From: CAKZKT01 sp034434235
GTDB taxonomy: Bacteria > Chloroflexota > Anaerolineae > CG2-30-64-16
DNA length: 34,593 bases
Reading direction: 5' to 3'
Assembly (NCBI GenBank): GCA_034434235.1
Contig: DAOTZV010000068.1
Location: 1-34,593, forward strand
Both the position numbers and the translations under genes were made by a program. Below are positions 25,678 through 33,477 of this stretch, in pieces (within the stretch, counting starts at the first letter, position 1; each line of letters starts with the position of its first letter). The notes under the pieces were generated by a model. That model was not told the DNA's origin, searched no databases, and saw only the letters and a list, made by a program, of their open reading frames with translations.

Positions 25678-26922
25678 TTACACCAACCCCAACATCCGCC
25701 CCAGCTTCGCGACCGAGAAGCGGTTGCGGTAGAAGTGGCCGCAACGCACCCCGAGCTCGAACTCGTCGTCGCTCAAGGAGATCTCTGCGGCCGTGACCGG
25801 CCCGCCCACGCGGCGCAACCAGCCGGTCACCTCGGTGGCCGACGGCACGGTGGCCGCGATCCGCTGGATTTCGTCCCAGTGGTCCAGGATCTGCGCCTTC
25901 AACGCGTTGAACTGGGCCTCGGTCATGTTCAGGAACGGCGCCTGGATCTCGATCAGCTCGTCGGCCATGTGCGGGAACGCCTGGCGGATCGCGGCGATAT
26001 CGGCCGCGCGATCGGGGAGGGGGGCGGCCGCCAGCCGCGCGGCCGCCTCGGTCCGCGGCATCGCCTTGATCGCGTCGTAGCGCTGCGCGCTGACGATGAC
26101 GGCCACGCCCACCTTCGCGCCGTGCAAGACCGAATGGCGGCCCTCGCGCAAGAGCATCATCTCCCACAGGTGCGAGATGTGGTGCTCCGCGCCCGAGGCC
26201 GGCCGCGTCTCGCCGAAGTCCAACATGCAAAAGCCGGATTCGATCAGGCCCTCCATCAGCGTCTTGACGCCTTCGCATTCGGCATTGGCGATGGCGTCGA
26301 GCTGGTGGACGGCCGCCCACGCGGCATTCCGCGAACGCTGGGCAATGGTCGCGTCATACGGCTCGTTCCAAAGCAGGTGGCCCAGCTCCCAATCGGCCAC
26401 CGAGGTGAGCTTGGCGATCAGATCGCCGAAGCCGGCCGCGATCATCGGCCGCGGCGCGGCGCACAGGGTGGGCAGATCGGCGAAGACCGCCAGCGGGCCG
26501 TGCGTCACCACGGTGATCTTGGCGCCGTCCACCACGATCGGCGCGCCGATGGATGTGAAGCCGTCCACCGAGGCGGCCGTGGGCAACGAGATGAACTTCT
26601 GGGCCGAGCGATGGCTGAGAAAGCGCGAGATGTCGGTGATGGTGCCGGAGCCGACCGCCACATACGTGCGCGGGGTATCATCGGTCGCGAGCAACACCTG
26701 CATCATGTAGCGGGCATCCGCGATCACGTCGTCGCCGTGCAGGATGGCCGTGCGCACATCCCATCCCTGGCCGCGCAGCGCGGCCTCGGCGCGCTGGCCG
26801 AGCGCGGGATAGGTGTTCGTGTCGGCCACCAACAGGAAGCGGTTCAATCCCCGCTGCCGACAAAAGGCAATGAAGTCGGGGATCGCATCGTCCACGATAT
26901 AAACTGGAAGATCGGTTCTCAA
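25678..26922 (-). CDS. sn-glycerol-1-phosphate dehydrogenase (AraM/EgsA type)
   Basis: 414 residues. The enzyme reduces dihydroxyacetone phosphate to sn-glycerol 1-phosphate. The NAD(P) motif GSGTITD is at 91-97, TAASVDGFTS at 115-124, and metal ligands are likely Asp167 (GFGDLIAK), a His in GAEHHISH (near 247-251) and His267 (LHGAK). The start is TTG at 26922, preceded by GGAGGA eight bases upstream; the nearby ATG at 26938 is out of frame. A TTGCGC-17-TACAAT promoter is found at 26963-26991. G1P is the archaeal lipid backbone. In Bacillus AraM feeds heptaprenylglyceryl phosphate. No prenyltransferase gene is in the window. Confidence 0.92.
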   Translation of the reverse strand: MRTDLPVYIVDDAIPDFIAFCRQRGLNRFLLVADTNTYPALGQRAEAALRGQGWDVRTAILHGDDVIADARYMMQVLLATDDTPRTYVAVGSGTITDISRFLSHRSAQKFISLPTAASVDGFTSIGAPIVVDGAKITVVTHGPLAVFADLPTLCAAPRPMIAAGFGDLIAKLTSVADWELGHLLWNEPYDATIAQRSRNAAWAAVHQLDAIANAECEGVKTLMEGLIESGFCMLDFGETRPASGAEHHISHLWEMMLLREGRHSVLHGAKVGVAVIVSAQRYDAIKAMPRTEAAARLAAAPLPDRAADIAAIRQAFPHMADELIEIQAPFLNMTEAQFNALKAQILDHWDEIQRIAATVPSATEVTGWLRRVGGPVTAAEISLSDDEFELGVRCGHFYRNRFSVAKLGRMLGLV

Positions 26923-26962
26923 GGGTAAGCTCCTCCATATGTCAGATCAAAACCGCCGATCT

Positions 26963-26991
26963 ATTGTAGCCCGAACACGATGCCCGCGCAA
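26963..26991 (-). promoter_or_regulatory. sigma-70-type promoter candidate for the G1P dehydrogenase gene
   Basis: On the minus strand TTGCGC (26991-26986) and TACAAT (26968-26963) are exactly 17 bp apart. The expected transcription start is about 35 bp before the TTG start codon at 26922, which leaves room for the GGAGGA ribosome site. Confidence 0.5.
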
Positions 26992-27027
26992 GTCGCCGAC
27001 GAAATCGCGCAAATCGGCAAGTTATGG

Positions 27028-27033
27028 TAAAAT
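27028..27033 (+). promoter_or_regulatory. -10 element close to the start of the siroheme gene, possible leaderless message
   Basis: TAAAAT ends six bases before the ATG at 27040, and there is no Shine-Dalgarno sequence. A transcript from this element would begin at or next to the start codon. No good -35 hexamer is found, so this is tentative. Confidence 0.35.
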
Positions 27034-27039
27034 CCGGCC

Positions 27040-27675
27040 ATGCAAACCTATCCCATCAGCCTGATCGGCCTGGCGACGCGGCGGAGCGTGGTGGTCGGCG
27101 GGGGCGCGGTGGCCGCGCGCAAGGTGGCCGGCCTGCTGGCGGCCGGCGCCGCGGTGACGGTGATCAGCCCGGCGCTGGTCCCCGAGCTGGAGCAGCGGGC
27201 CGCGGCCGGCGAGATCCAGGTCGTGCCGCGCGCGTATCGGCCGGGCGACCTGGCCGGCGCGTTCCTGGCCATCGCGGCCACCGACGATCCGGCGGTGAAC
27301 CGCGCGGTGTGGGAAGAGGCCGAACGTTGCGGTTGTCTCGTCAACGTCGTGGACGACCCCGGCCACAGCAACTTCATCGTGCCGGCCGTCGTGCGCCGGG
27401 GCGAGATCGTGCTCGCCATCTCGACCGGCGGCGCGAGCCCGGCGCTGGCGCGACGCCTGCGCGAGCGGCTGGAGGCCGCCATCGGGCCCGAATACGGCGT
27501 GCTTGCCGACCTGCTCGCCGAGCTGCGGCCCGAGCTGTTCGCCCGCTTCCCGCCGGGCGAGCCGCGCCTGGCGGCCGCGCTCCGGCTGGTGGATTCGGAC
27601 GTGTTGGACATCATCCGGCGCGACGGCGCGGAGGCCGGCCGGGCGCGGCTGAGAGAGCTGCTGGCCGCCGGGTAA
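27040..27675 (+). CDS. precorrin-2 dehydrogenase / siroheme synthase N-terminal type (Met8-like)
   Basis: 211 residues. The Rossmann motif GGGAVAARK (20-28) and VNVVDDPGHSNFIVPA (101-116), with the catalytic Asp at 105 or 106, are diagnostic of the CysG N-terminal/Met8 family. It oxidises precorrin-2 to sirohydrochlorin with NAD; iron insertion is also done by Met8 and CysG. Length fits the stand-alone form without the methyltransferase domain of CysG. The cobA gene follows by 22 bp, so together they supply the reactions of fused CysG. Siroheme serves sulfite or nitrite reductases, none of which is in the window. Confidence 0.92.
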   Translation: MQTYPISLIGLATRRSVVVGGGAVAARKVAGLLAAGAAVTVISPALVPELEQRAAAGEIQVVPRAYRPGDLAGAFLAIAATDDPAVNRAVWEEAERCGCLVNVVDDPGHSNFIVPAVVRRGEIVLAISTGGASPALARRLRERLEAAIGPEYGVLADLLAELRPELFARFPPGEPRLAAALRLVDSDVLDIIRRDGAEAGRARLRELLAAG

Positions 27676-27697
27676 ACGCACAGCAGAGGAAACCGCC

Positions 27698-28465
27698 ATG
27701 TCATCATGTGGCATCGTCTATCTGGTCGGCGCGGGGCCGGGCGATCCGGAACTGATCACCGTGCGCGGCTTGAAGTGCCTGCAACGCGCCGACGTCGTGG
27801 TGTACGACCGCCTGGCCAATCGCGCGCTCCTGGACTATGCGCCGCCCGGCGCCGAGCTGATCGACGTGGGCAAGGAGGCCGATCGCCACACGTTGCCCCA
27901 GGCCGAGATCAACCGGCTGCTGGTGGAAAGGGGCCGCGCGGGCAAGACGGTCGTCCGCCTGAAGGGGGGCGATCCGTTCGTCTTCGGCCGCGGGGGCGAA
28001 GAGGCGCTCGCGCTGGTCGAAGCGGGCGTGCCGTTCGAGGTCGTGCCCGGCGTCACCAGCGCGATCGCAGCGCCGGCCTACGCCGGCATCCCGGTCACCC
28101 ATCGCGGGCTTGCCGGCGGCGTGACGATCGTCACCGGCCACCGCGCCGATGCCGTCGCCGAACAGGAAACGGAATGGGAGCGGCTGGCGGCCGCGCAGGC
28201 CGACGGCACCCTCGTCTTCCTGATGGGGGTCGGCAACCTGCCGGCCATCGTCGCTGCGCTGCGCCGCGGCGGCCGGCCGGCCGATACCCCCGTCGCCCTG
28301 ATCGCCAACGGCACCTGCCCCGACCAATGCGTCGTCATCGGCACCCTGGCCGACATCGTCGAGCGCGCCGCGGGCGTCATCCGGCCGCCCGCGGTGATCG
28401 TCGTGGGCCCGGTCGTGACCTTGAGCGAGAAACTGGCGTGGTTCCGGTGTTGGATTGCGCAATGA
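27698..28465 (+). CDS. cobA: uroporphyrinogen-III C-methyltransferase
   Basis: 255 residues. It transfers two methyl groups from SAM to uroporphyrinogen III, giving precorrin-2. VYLVGAGPGDPELIT (7-21), DVVVYDRL, VVRLKGGDPFVFGRGGEE (about 84-101) and a GIPVTHRG segment are those of the tetrapyrrole methylase family in its SUMT subgroup. A GAGGAAA is about 10 bases before the ATG. It directly follows the Met8-like gene. No uroporphyrinogen synthase domain is fused to the end, as happens in some Firmicutes and Chloroflexota. Confidence 0.95.
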   Translation: MSSCGIVYLVGAGPGDPELITVRGLKCLQRADVVVYDRLANRALLDYAPPGAELIDVGKEADRHTLPQAEINRLLVERGRAGKTVVRLKGGDPFVFGRGGEEALALVEAGVPFEVVPGVTSAIAAPAYAGIPVTHRGLAGGVTIVTGHRADAVAEQETEWERLAAAQADGTLVFLMGVGNLPAIVAALRRGGRPADTPVALIANGTCPDQCVVIGTLADIVERAAGVIRPPAVIVVGPVVTLSEKLAWFRCWIAQ

Positions 28466-28514
28466 ATTTCGCATTACGGTTTATGGCCGACCGTCGCCAA
28501 TCAGGAGATCAACC

Positions 28515-29591
28515 ATGCCGCGTGCTTTGGTGACCGGCGGGACCGGTTTCGTCGGCTCGAACATCGCATTGCGCCTGATCGAACGCGGGTGGGAGGTGCG
28601 CATCCTGGAGCGGCCCGGCGCTTCGCGGCTGCTCCTCGAGGGGGGCCCCTTCGAGTTCGTCCCCGGCGATGTGCTGATCCCCGAATCGCTGCCGCCGGCC
28701 ATGCGCGGCATTGATGTGGTCTTTCACGCGGCCGGCGTGGTGGACTACTGGCGGCAGGGGATCGAGCGGATGTATCAGGTGAACGTCGAGGGCACGCGCA
28801 ACGTCATGGAGGCCGCGCTGCAAGCCCGCGTCGAGCGCGTGGTGCACACCAGCTCGACCGCGGCCATGGGCATCCACCCGAACCGGATGGTGGACGAGAC
28901 CTTCACCTTCAACGTCAAGCCCGAGCGCTTCGTCTACGGCCACAGCAAATATCTGGCCGAGCAGATCGTCTTCGAGTATGTCAAGAAGGGCCTGCCGGCG
29001 GTCATCGTCAATCCCACCACCGTCATCGGCCCGCGCGACATCCGCAAGGTCTCGAGCGGCATCGTCGTCGAGGTCGTCAAGCACTGCGCGCCGCCGTTGA
29101 TCCCGCCCGGCGGCCAGAACATCGTGCCGATCTGCGACGCGGCCCAGGGACACATCGAGGCCGCGCTCAAGGGTCGGGTGGGCGAACGCTACATCCTCGG
29201 CGGCGAGAACATGTCGCTGCTCCAGCTCTATCAGACCATCGCCGATGTCGTGGGCTGCGGAATGAAGCTGAAGGTCATGCCGCGGTGGCTGGTGGCGATC
29301 TCGGCCGGGCTGACCGATCTGTTCCAGCCGCAGACGTCCGGGCCGGTGCCGCTAACGGGTGACCGGCTGCGGCTGGAGGCGCAGATGTTCTATTTCGACA
29401 CGTCGAAGGCGCGCCAGGCATTCGACATGCCGAAGACGCCGCTGCGCGTCACCATCGGCCGCACCTATCAGTGGTATGACCTGATGGGCGAGTTCGAGGG
29501 CGTGCGCGAGAAGCTGGAGGCCGAGGGCGGCGTGTGCAAGTATTGCGGCCGGACACGCTATTGCGAATGGCCGGGACGGAGCGCAGGGTGA
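28515..29591 (+). CDS. NAD-dependent epimerase/dehydratase (extended SDR) with Cys-rich tail
   Basis: 358 residues from ATG 28515, with AGGAGA upstream; a longer frame from 28455 overlaps cobA and is less likely. TGGTGFVGSN (7-16) binds NAD, and the active site is YGHSK with Tyr141 and Lys145. VDYWRQGIERMYQVNVEGT resembles the dihydroflavonol reductase/HpnA-like group. The substrate may be a nucleotide sugar, sterol or hopanoid-linked sugar. The last 20 residues hold Cys341, Cys344 and Cys350 (CKYCGRTRYC), an unusual metal-ribbon-like tail for an SDR. The sensor kinase gene begins 23 bp later. Confidence 0.85.
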   Translation: MPRALVTGGTGFVGSNIALRLIERGWEVRILERPGASRLLLEGGPFEFVPGDVLIPESLPPAMRGIDVVFHAAGVVDYWRQGIERMYQVNVEGTRNVMEAALQARVERVVHTSSTAAMGIHPNRMVDETFTFNVKPERFVYGHSKYLAEQIVFEYVKKGLPAVIVNPTTVIGPRDIRKVSSGIVVEVVKHCAPPLIPPGGQNIVPICDAAQGHIEAALKGRVGERYILGGENMSLLQLYQTIADVVGCGMKLKVMPRWLVAISAGLTDLFQPQTSGPVPLTGDRLRLEAQMFYFDTSKARQAFDMPKTPLRVTIGRTYQWYDLMGEFEGVREKLEAEGGVCKYCGRTRYCEWPGRSAG

Positions 29592-29614
29592 AGACGTGAA
29601 AACATGAGGGAACG

Positions 29615-31201
29615 ATGCAAGAGGTGATTCAGTTAGCTGCGTGGGACAATTGCGCCATTCTGGATGGCTTGAGCGACGCCATTCTGGTGATCGGGCTGGA
29701 TCGGCGCATCCGGCTGGCCAACTCGGCCGCCCGGGCGTTGATCGCCGCGCTGAGCGGCGCATCCGATGAGCAGGCGCTGGCCACCAGGACGTGCTGCGAC
29801 CTGCTCGGCTGTCGGCCCGACTGCGATTGTCCGGCCGCGGCCGTGGCGGCCAAAGGGGAAACGGTCAAGCTCACCCATCTGCGCCAGGCCGACCACGACT
29901 ACCGGCCCCGCTACTTCGACGTGATCGCCTCCCCCTACCGCGATGCGGCCGGCCGTATGATCGGCCTCATCGAATCGTGGCGCGATGTGACCGAGGAGCG
30001 CCTGTTGGAAGATGCCCTGGTGCGGCGCCACGAAGAGCTGTCCATCCTGCACAAGATCGCCACCACCATCTCGCAGTCGCTCGATCTGTCCGAGATTTTG
30101 AATCGTTCGCTGGAGGAAGTGTTGCGCCTGACGGGCATTGATTCCGGCGCCATCTTCCTGCGCGAGGAGACTTTGGGCAAGCTGGAGCTCTATGCCCATC
30201 GCGGCCTTTCCGAAGAGACCGCGCGCGCCGTGGCACAGTTCGGCATGTTGGACGGCTCGTGCGGCGGCGTGCTCGAACATCGCGATGTGATCGTCGTGCC
30301 GGCCGTCGCGCGCTATCGCAGCCGCCGCGCCCGGCCCCTCCAACGCGAAGGGCTGAATACGCTCGTCCATGTGCCGCTGATCGCCCGCGGCGCCACCCTC
30401 GGCAGCATGTGCGTGGCCACGCGCAACGCGCGCGAGTTCGACGCGGCGGCGCGCGACCTGCTCTACGCGATCGGCGGCCAGATCGCCGTTGCCATCGAAA
30501 ACGCCCGCCTGTACGCCGAGTTGCAGCGCCGCGAGCGGCTGCGCGGCGAGCTGCTCCACAAGATCATCGTCGCACAGGAGGAGGAGCGCAAGCGCATTGC
30601 CCGCGACCTGCACGACGAGACCAGCCAGACGTTGACCGCCCTGCTCTACGCGGTGGACGAGGCCCTGGAGCTGACCGACGCGGCCGAGATCAAGCAGATG
30701 CTGCGCAACATGCGCGCGGTGGCCCAGCGCACGTTGGACGGGGTGCACAAGCTCATCTTCGACCTGCGCCCCAGCATGCTCGACCATCTGGGCCTGGTGC
30801 CGGCGCTGCGCTGGTTCGCGCAATCGCGGCTGGAGCCGGCCAACGTGCGCTTGCAGATCGAGGATGACCAGGCCCCGCGGCGTCTGCCGGCCGAGATCGA
30901 GACCGCCCTGTTCCGGGTCGTCCAGGAAGCCATCACCAACATCGCCCGTCACGCCATGGCCCGCAACGTGCGGATCGCCTTTGCCCAAGAGCAGGACCGG
31001 GTCGAAGTCTTCATCGAGGACGACGGCATCGGGTTCGACATGGTCTCGGTCACTCTCTCGCCCGACAGCGGCCGGGGGTTGGGCCTGTTGGGCATGCAGG
31101 AGCGGATCGAGCTGCTGGGGGGCCACTTTCACATTGACAGCGCGCCCGGCTTCGGCACGCGCATCCGCATCTCGGTGCCGGTAAAGGAGAATGGCCGATG
31201 A
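29615..31201 (+). CDS. NarL-type cytoplasmic sensor histidine kinase: PAS-GAF-HisKA_3-HATPase
   Basis: 528 residues and no membrane helix, so it senses an intracellular signal. PAS spans about 15-125 and carries a cysteine cluster at 60, 61, 66, 70 and 72. GAF spans about 140-300. HisKA_3 has the phospho-His at 333 in ARDLHDETSQ, which also holds the DExxQ phosphatase motif of the NarX/DesK class. HATPase has N-box EAITNIARHA (438-447), G1 DDGIGFD (469-475) and G2 GRGLGLLGMQERI. The stop overlaps the response regulator start (ATGA), which makes a cognate pair. The cysteine cluster might bind Fe-S or a metal and sense redox state. That is inference. Confidence 0.92.
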   Translation: MQEVIQLAAWDNCAILDGLSDAILVIGLDRRIRLANSAARALIAALSGASDEQALATRTCCDLLGCRPDCDCPAAAVAAKGETVKLTHLRQADHDYRPRYFDVIASPYRDAAGRMIGLIESWRDVTEERLLEDALVRRHEELSILHKIATTISQSLDLSEILNRSLEEVLRLTGIDSGAIFLREETLGKLELYAHRGLSEETARAVAQFGMLDGSCGGVLEHRDVIVVPAVARYRSRRARPLQREGLNTLVHVPLIARGATLGSMCVATRNAREFDAAARDLLYAIGGQIAVAIENARLYAELQRRERLRGELLHKIIVAQEEERKRIARDLHDETSQTLTALLYAVDEALELTDAAEIKQMLRNMRAVAQRTLDGVHKLIFDLRPSMLDHLGLVPALRWFAQSRLEPANVRLQIEDDQAPRRLPAEIETALFRVVQEAITNIARHAMARNVRIAFAQEQDRVEVFIEDDGIGFDMVSVTLSPDSGRGLGLLGMQERIELLGGHFHIDSAPGFGTRIRISVPVKENGR

Positions 31202-31863
31202 GCGACGAGGAGCGATGCGCCAAATGTATCCGGGTGCTGGTCGTGGACGATCACGCGATCCTGCGCGAGGGGATCCGTTCGCTGCTGGAGCGCTCCGACG
31301 ACATCGCCGTGGTGGGCGAGGCCGGCAACGGCGCGGAAGCGCTGGCGCTGGTGGAGGCGCTTCATCCCGATATCGTGCTGATGGACCTGGCGATGCCCGA
31401 GATGGACGGCCTGGAGGCCACGCGGCGCCTGCGCCAGCACCATCCCGAAGTCAAAGTGTTGATCCTGACCCAACACGATAACCAGGAATACATCGCGCCG
31501 GCGCTGCAGGCCGGCGCGGTCGGCTATGTGCTGAAACGCTCGGGCGGCCGCGAGGTGATCGCGGCCATCCGTCAGGTGCACGAGCAGGGTGCGTTCTTGC
31601 AGCCGGCCGTGGCGCGCGAAGTGATCCGCGACTACGCCGCGGCCGGATCGGGGGGCGTCGCGCCCGCGGCCCGGCTCACCGAGCGCGAACGCGAGGTCTT
31701 GCGCCTGGTCGTCGAGGGCAAGAGCAACAAGGAGATCGCCCAACTGCTGGTGATCAGCCCGAAGACGGCGTCGGTGCATCGCACGAACATCATGGAGAAG
31801 CTGGGCGTGCGCAACAGCGCCGAGCTGGTGCGCTACGCGATCGAACATCATCTGCTGAGGTAG
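31198..31863 (+). CDS. NarL/FixJ-family response regulator
   Basis: 221 residues. The receiver domain has the acidic pair Asp17-Asp18, phospho-acceptor Asp63 (LMDLAMPEMDG) and a conserved Lys in YVLKRSGG. The LuxR-type helix-turn-helix covers about 160-215 (LTEREREVLRLVVEG, NKEIAQLL, SPKTASVHRTNIMEKL). Its start overlaps the kinase stop, so it is the likely partner. The N-terminus has a CAKC pair (Cys7, Cys10) before the first strand, which is uncommon. Target genes are unknown; the SUMF1-like gene 14 bp downstream may be under the same control. Confidence 0.94.
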   Translation: MSDEERCAKCIRVLVVDDHAILREGIRSLLERSDDIAVVGEAGNGAEALALVEALHPDIVLMDLAMPEMDGLEATRRLRQHHPEVKVLILTQHDNQEYIAPALQAGAVGYVLKRSGGREVIAAIRQVHEQGAFLQPAVAREVIRDYAAAGSGGVAPAARLTEREREVLRLVVEGKSNKEIAQLLVISPKTASVHRTNIMEKLGVRNSAELVRYAIEHHLLR

Positions 31864-31877
31864 CTCAAGGAAACCCA

Positions 31878-32672
31878 ATGACCTCTTTATTGAACCTCGA
31901 TTTCGTTCTCGTCCCGGCCGGCGAAGTCGTCATCGGCAGCGGTCGCCACGACCGCGGGGCCGGCGACGACGAGCGGCCCCAACATCGGCTGGAGATCAGC
32001 GATTTCCACATCATGCGCCATCCGGTGACCCATGCGCAGTATCGGCTGTTCGTCGAGGCTACCGGCCACCGGCCGCCCCTCTTCTGGCCGTCCGGCCAGA
32101 TGCCCGCCGACCTGGCCGATCATCCGGTGGTGGGGGTCTCGTTCCACGATGCAGTGGCGTTCTGTCGCTGGGCGCGGCAGGTGACCGGCCTGCCGCTGCG
32201 CCTGCCGACCGAGGTGGAATGGGAGAAGGCCGCGCGCGGGCCCGATGGCCGGCTTTACCCGTGGGGCAACACATGGGATGCCGGCCGCTGCAACAACCGG
32301 GAAGCGCGCAGCCAGGGCACGACGCCGATCGGCCGCTTCTCGCCGCTGGGCGATAGCCCCTACGGCGTGGCCGACATGGCCGGCAACGTACAGAACTGGT
32401 GTTCGTCTCTCTTCGGCCCCTATCCGTACGATCCGACCGACGGCCGCGAGGTGCTGGTGAACGAGATGGAACCGCAGAGCCTGTTGCCGCGGCTCTACGA
32501 GAGCGGGGCCATCGCCAACCCCGAGCGGTTAGAGGCAAGCCTGGGGAAACAGACGCTGCGCGGGGGATCCTGGCGCGGGGGCCGGCACGAAGCGCGCTGC
32601 GCCTACCGCAGTTGGGCCGCGCCCATGCATCGCAGCGATGACACCGGCTTCAGGTGCTGCTACGAGGGATGA
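31878..32672 (+). CDS. SUMF1/formylglycine-generating-enzyme-like protein, probably without FGE activity
   Basis: 264 residues with the full FGE-sulfatase fold: FVLVPAGEVVIGSG, HIMRHPVTHAQYRLFVEATG, LPTEVEWEKAARG (about 111-123), a GNVQNWCSS segment, and RGGSWRGG with GFRCC at the end. Real FGE enzymes carry two copper-binding cysteines in the S-Y-x-C region after RGGSW. Here that stretch reads WRGGRHEARC and keeps no such pair, so oxidation of sulfatase cysteines is unlikely. No sulfatase is nearby. The gene lies 14 bp after the response regulator. It ends directly next to the convergent SRPBCC gene, with no spacer. Confidence 0.85.
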   Translation: MTSLLNLDFVLVPAGEVVIGSGRHDRGAGDDERPQHRLEISDFHIMRHPVTHAQYRLFVEATGHRPPLFWPSGQMPADLADHPVVGVSFHDAVAFCRWARQVTGLPLRLPTEVEWEKAARGPDGRLYPWGNTWDAGRCNNREARSQGTTPIGRFSPLGDSPYGVADMAGNVQNWCSSLFGPYPYDPTDGREVLVNEMEPQSLLPRLYESGAIANPERLEASLGKQTLRGGSWRGGRHEARCAYRSWAAPMHRSDDTGFRCCYEG

Positions 32673-33260
32673 TCAGAAGAGCCGCGTGAAGCCGAAGGCG
32701 ACGATCGCCATCACCGAGGCGATCGTGCCGACGAAGTGCATCATCAGGATCGTCACGACCACGCTGCGCTGGTCGGGCCGGAGCTGGAGGTAATAGCGAT
32801 CGGCCAGCCAGCGCAGCAGCCGCTCGAAGCGGGTGCGCCGCAACTCGGAGTAGCGCTTGATGTTGAGCAACCAGCCGCGCACCACCTGGCGCACCTGTGC
32901 CTCGATCTCGCCGGCCCGGGCCTCGTCGGCTGCGAACTCCTCCTGATAGATGATGCGCGTGCCGGCCGCCGCGTCGTGGAACGTCCAGACGACGGTCGCC
33001 TGAAGGTCGGTGAGCGTGCGGTAGGCAAAGCGTTGTTCGGGCAGATAATCGGTCACGACGGTTTCATAGCTGGCGCCGGCCGCGGACCGGGAAAGCCACC
33101 GGCTGCCGGCTGCGGGATAATCCGTGCTGACCGCCGCCAGCTCCACCGCGCCCCACAGCGGAGAGAGCTGCAGCCGGCGCTCGCTATGGATCGCCGTCGC
33201 GAACACCTCGCGCCGCGGCGCGGCGATGTCCACATATTCCACTACCCTGACCGTATTCAT
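32673..33260 (-). CDS. SRPBCC-fold protein with C-terminal membrane anchor
   Basis: 195 residues. The first ~130 look like an SRPBCC/polyketide-cyclase domain: VRVVEYVDIAAPRREVF, then strands with a YETVVTDYLPEQRFAY turn and a TRIIYQEEF strand, which are the beginnings of a hydrophobic ligand cavity. A basic helix follows, and the last ~30 residues (ILMMHFVGTIASVMAIV) form one membrane helix. GTG 33263 directly precedes the ATG at 33260; GGGAG lies eight bases before the ATG. A promoter is seen at 33287-33316. The ligand is unknown. Lipid binding at the membrane is a reasonable guess. Confidence 0.75.
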   Translation of the reverse strand: MNTVRVVEYVDIAAPRREVFATAIHSERRLQLSPLWGAVELAAVSTDYPAAGSRWLSRSAAGASYETVVTDYLPEQRFAYRTLTDLQATVVWTFHDAAAGTRIIYQEEFAADEARAGEIEAQVRQVVRGWLLNIKRYSELRRTRFERLLRWLADRYYLQLRPDQRSVVVTILMMHFVGTIASVMAIVAFGFTRLF

Positions 33261-33286
33261 CACCCGATCTCCCTTCGTTCGTGCTT

Positions 33287-33316
33287 ATGATAGCACAAAT
33301 CGGCGCTCGTGTTCAA
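33287..33316 (-). promoter_or_regulatory. sigma-70-type promoter candidate for the SRPBCC gene
   Basis: On the minus strand TTGAAC (33316-33311) and TATCAT (33292-33287) are 18 bp apart. Transcription would start about 20 bp before the ATG at 33260, just upstream of the GGGAG ribosome site. Confidence 0.5.
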
Positions 33317-33363
33317 GATGGAGGGCTTCCAATCCGGCTGCATTTTCCCGGCCACCCGCGGTG

Positions 33364-33392
33364 TTGCCGTTTTTGTCAGGTTCAGGTAGAAT
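33364..33392 (+). promoter_or_regulatory. sigma-70-type promoter candidate for the helical-repeat gene
   Basis: TTGCCG (33364-33369) and TAGAAT (33387-33392) have a 17-bp spacer. The expected start leaves a leader of about 80 bases before the ATG at 33478. It is divergent from the promoter at 33287-33316. Confidence 0.45.
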
Positions 33393-33477
33393 AGAACCGA
33401 TCTCTGGCGCATCTTCGGGAGCGGCCGGGCGCAGTGCGCCGCGTCCGCTCCGGCCCCCCGGTCGAAAGGAAGCCGCC

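Noticed and set aside
25651..26928. 425-codon plus-strand frame opposite the G1P dehydrogenase
   Set aside because: The minus strand has intact NAD and metal motifs and a good ribosome site; the antisense frame shows none.
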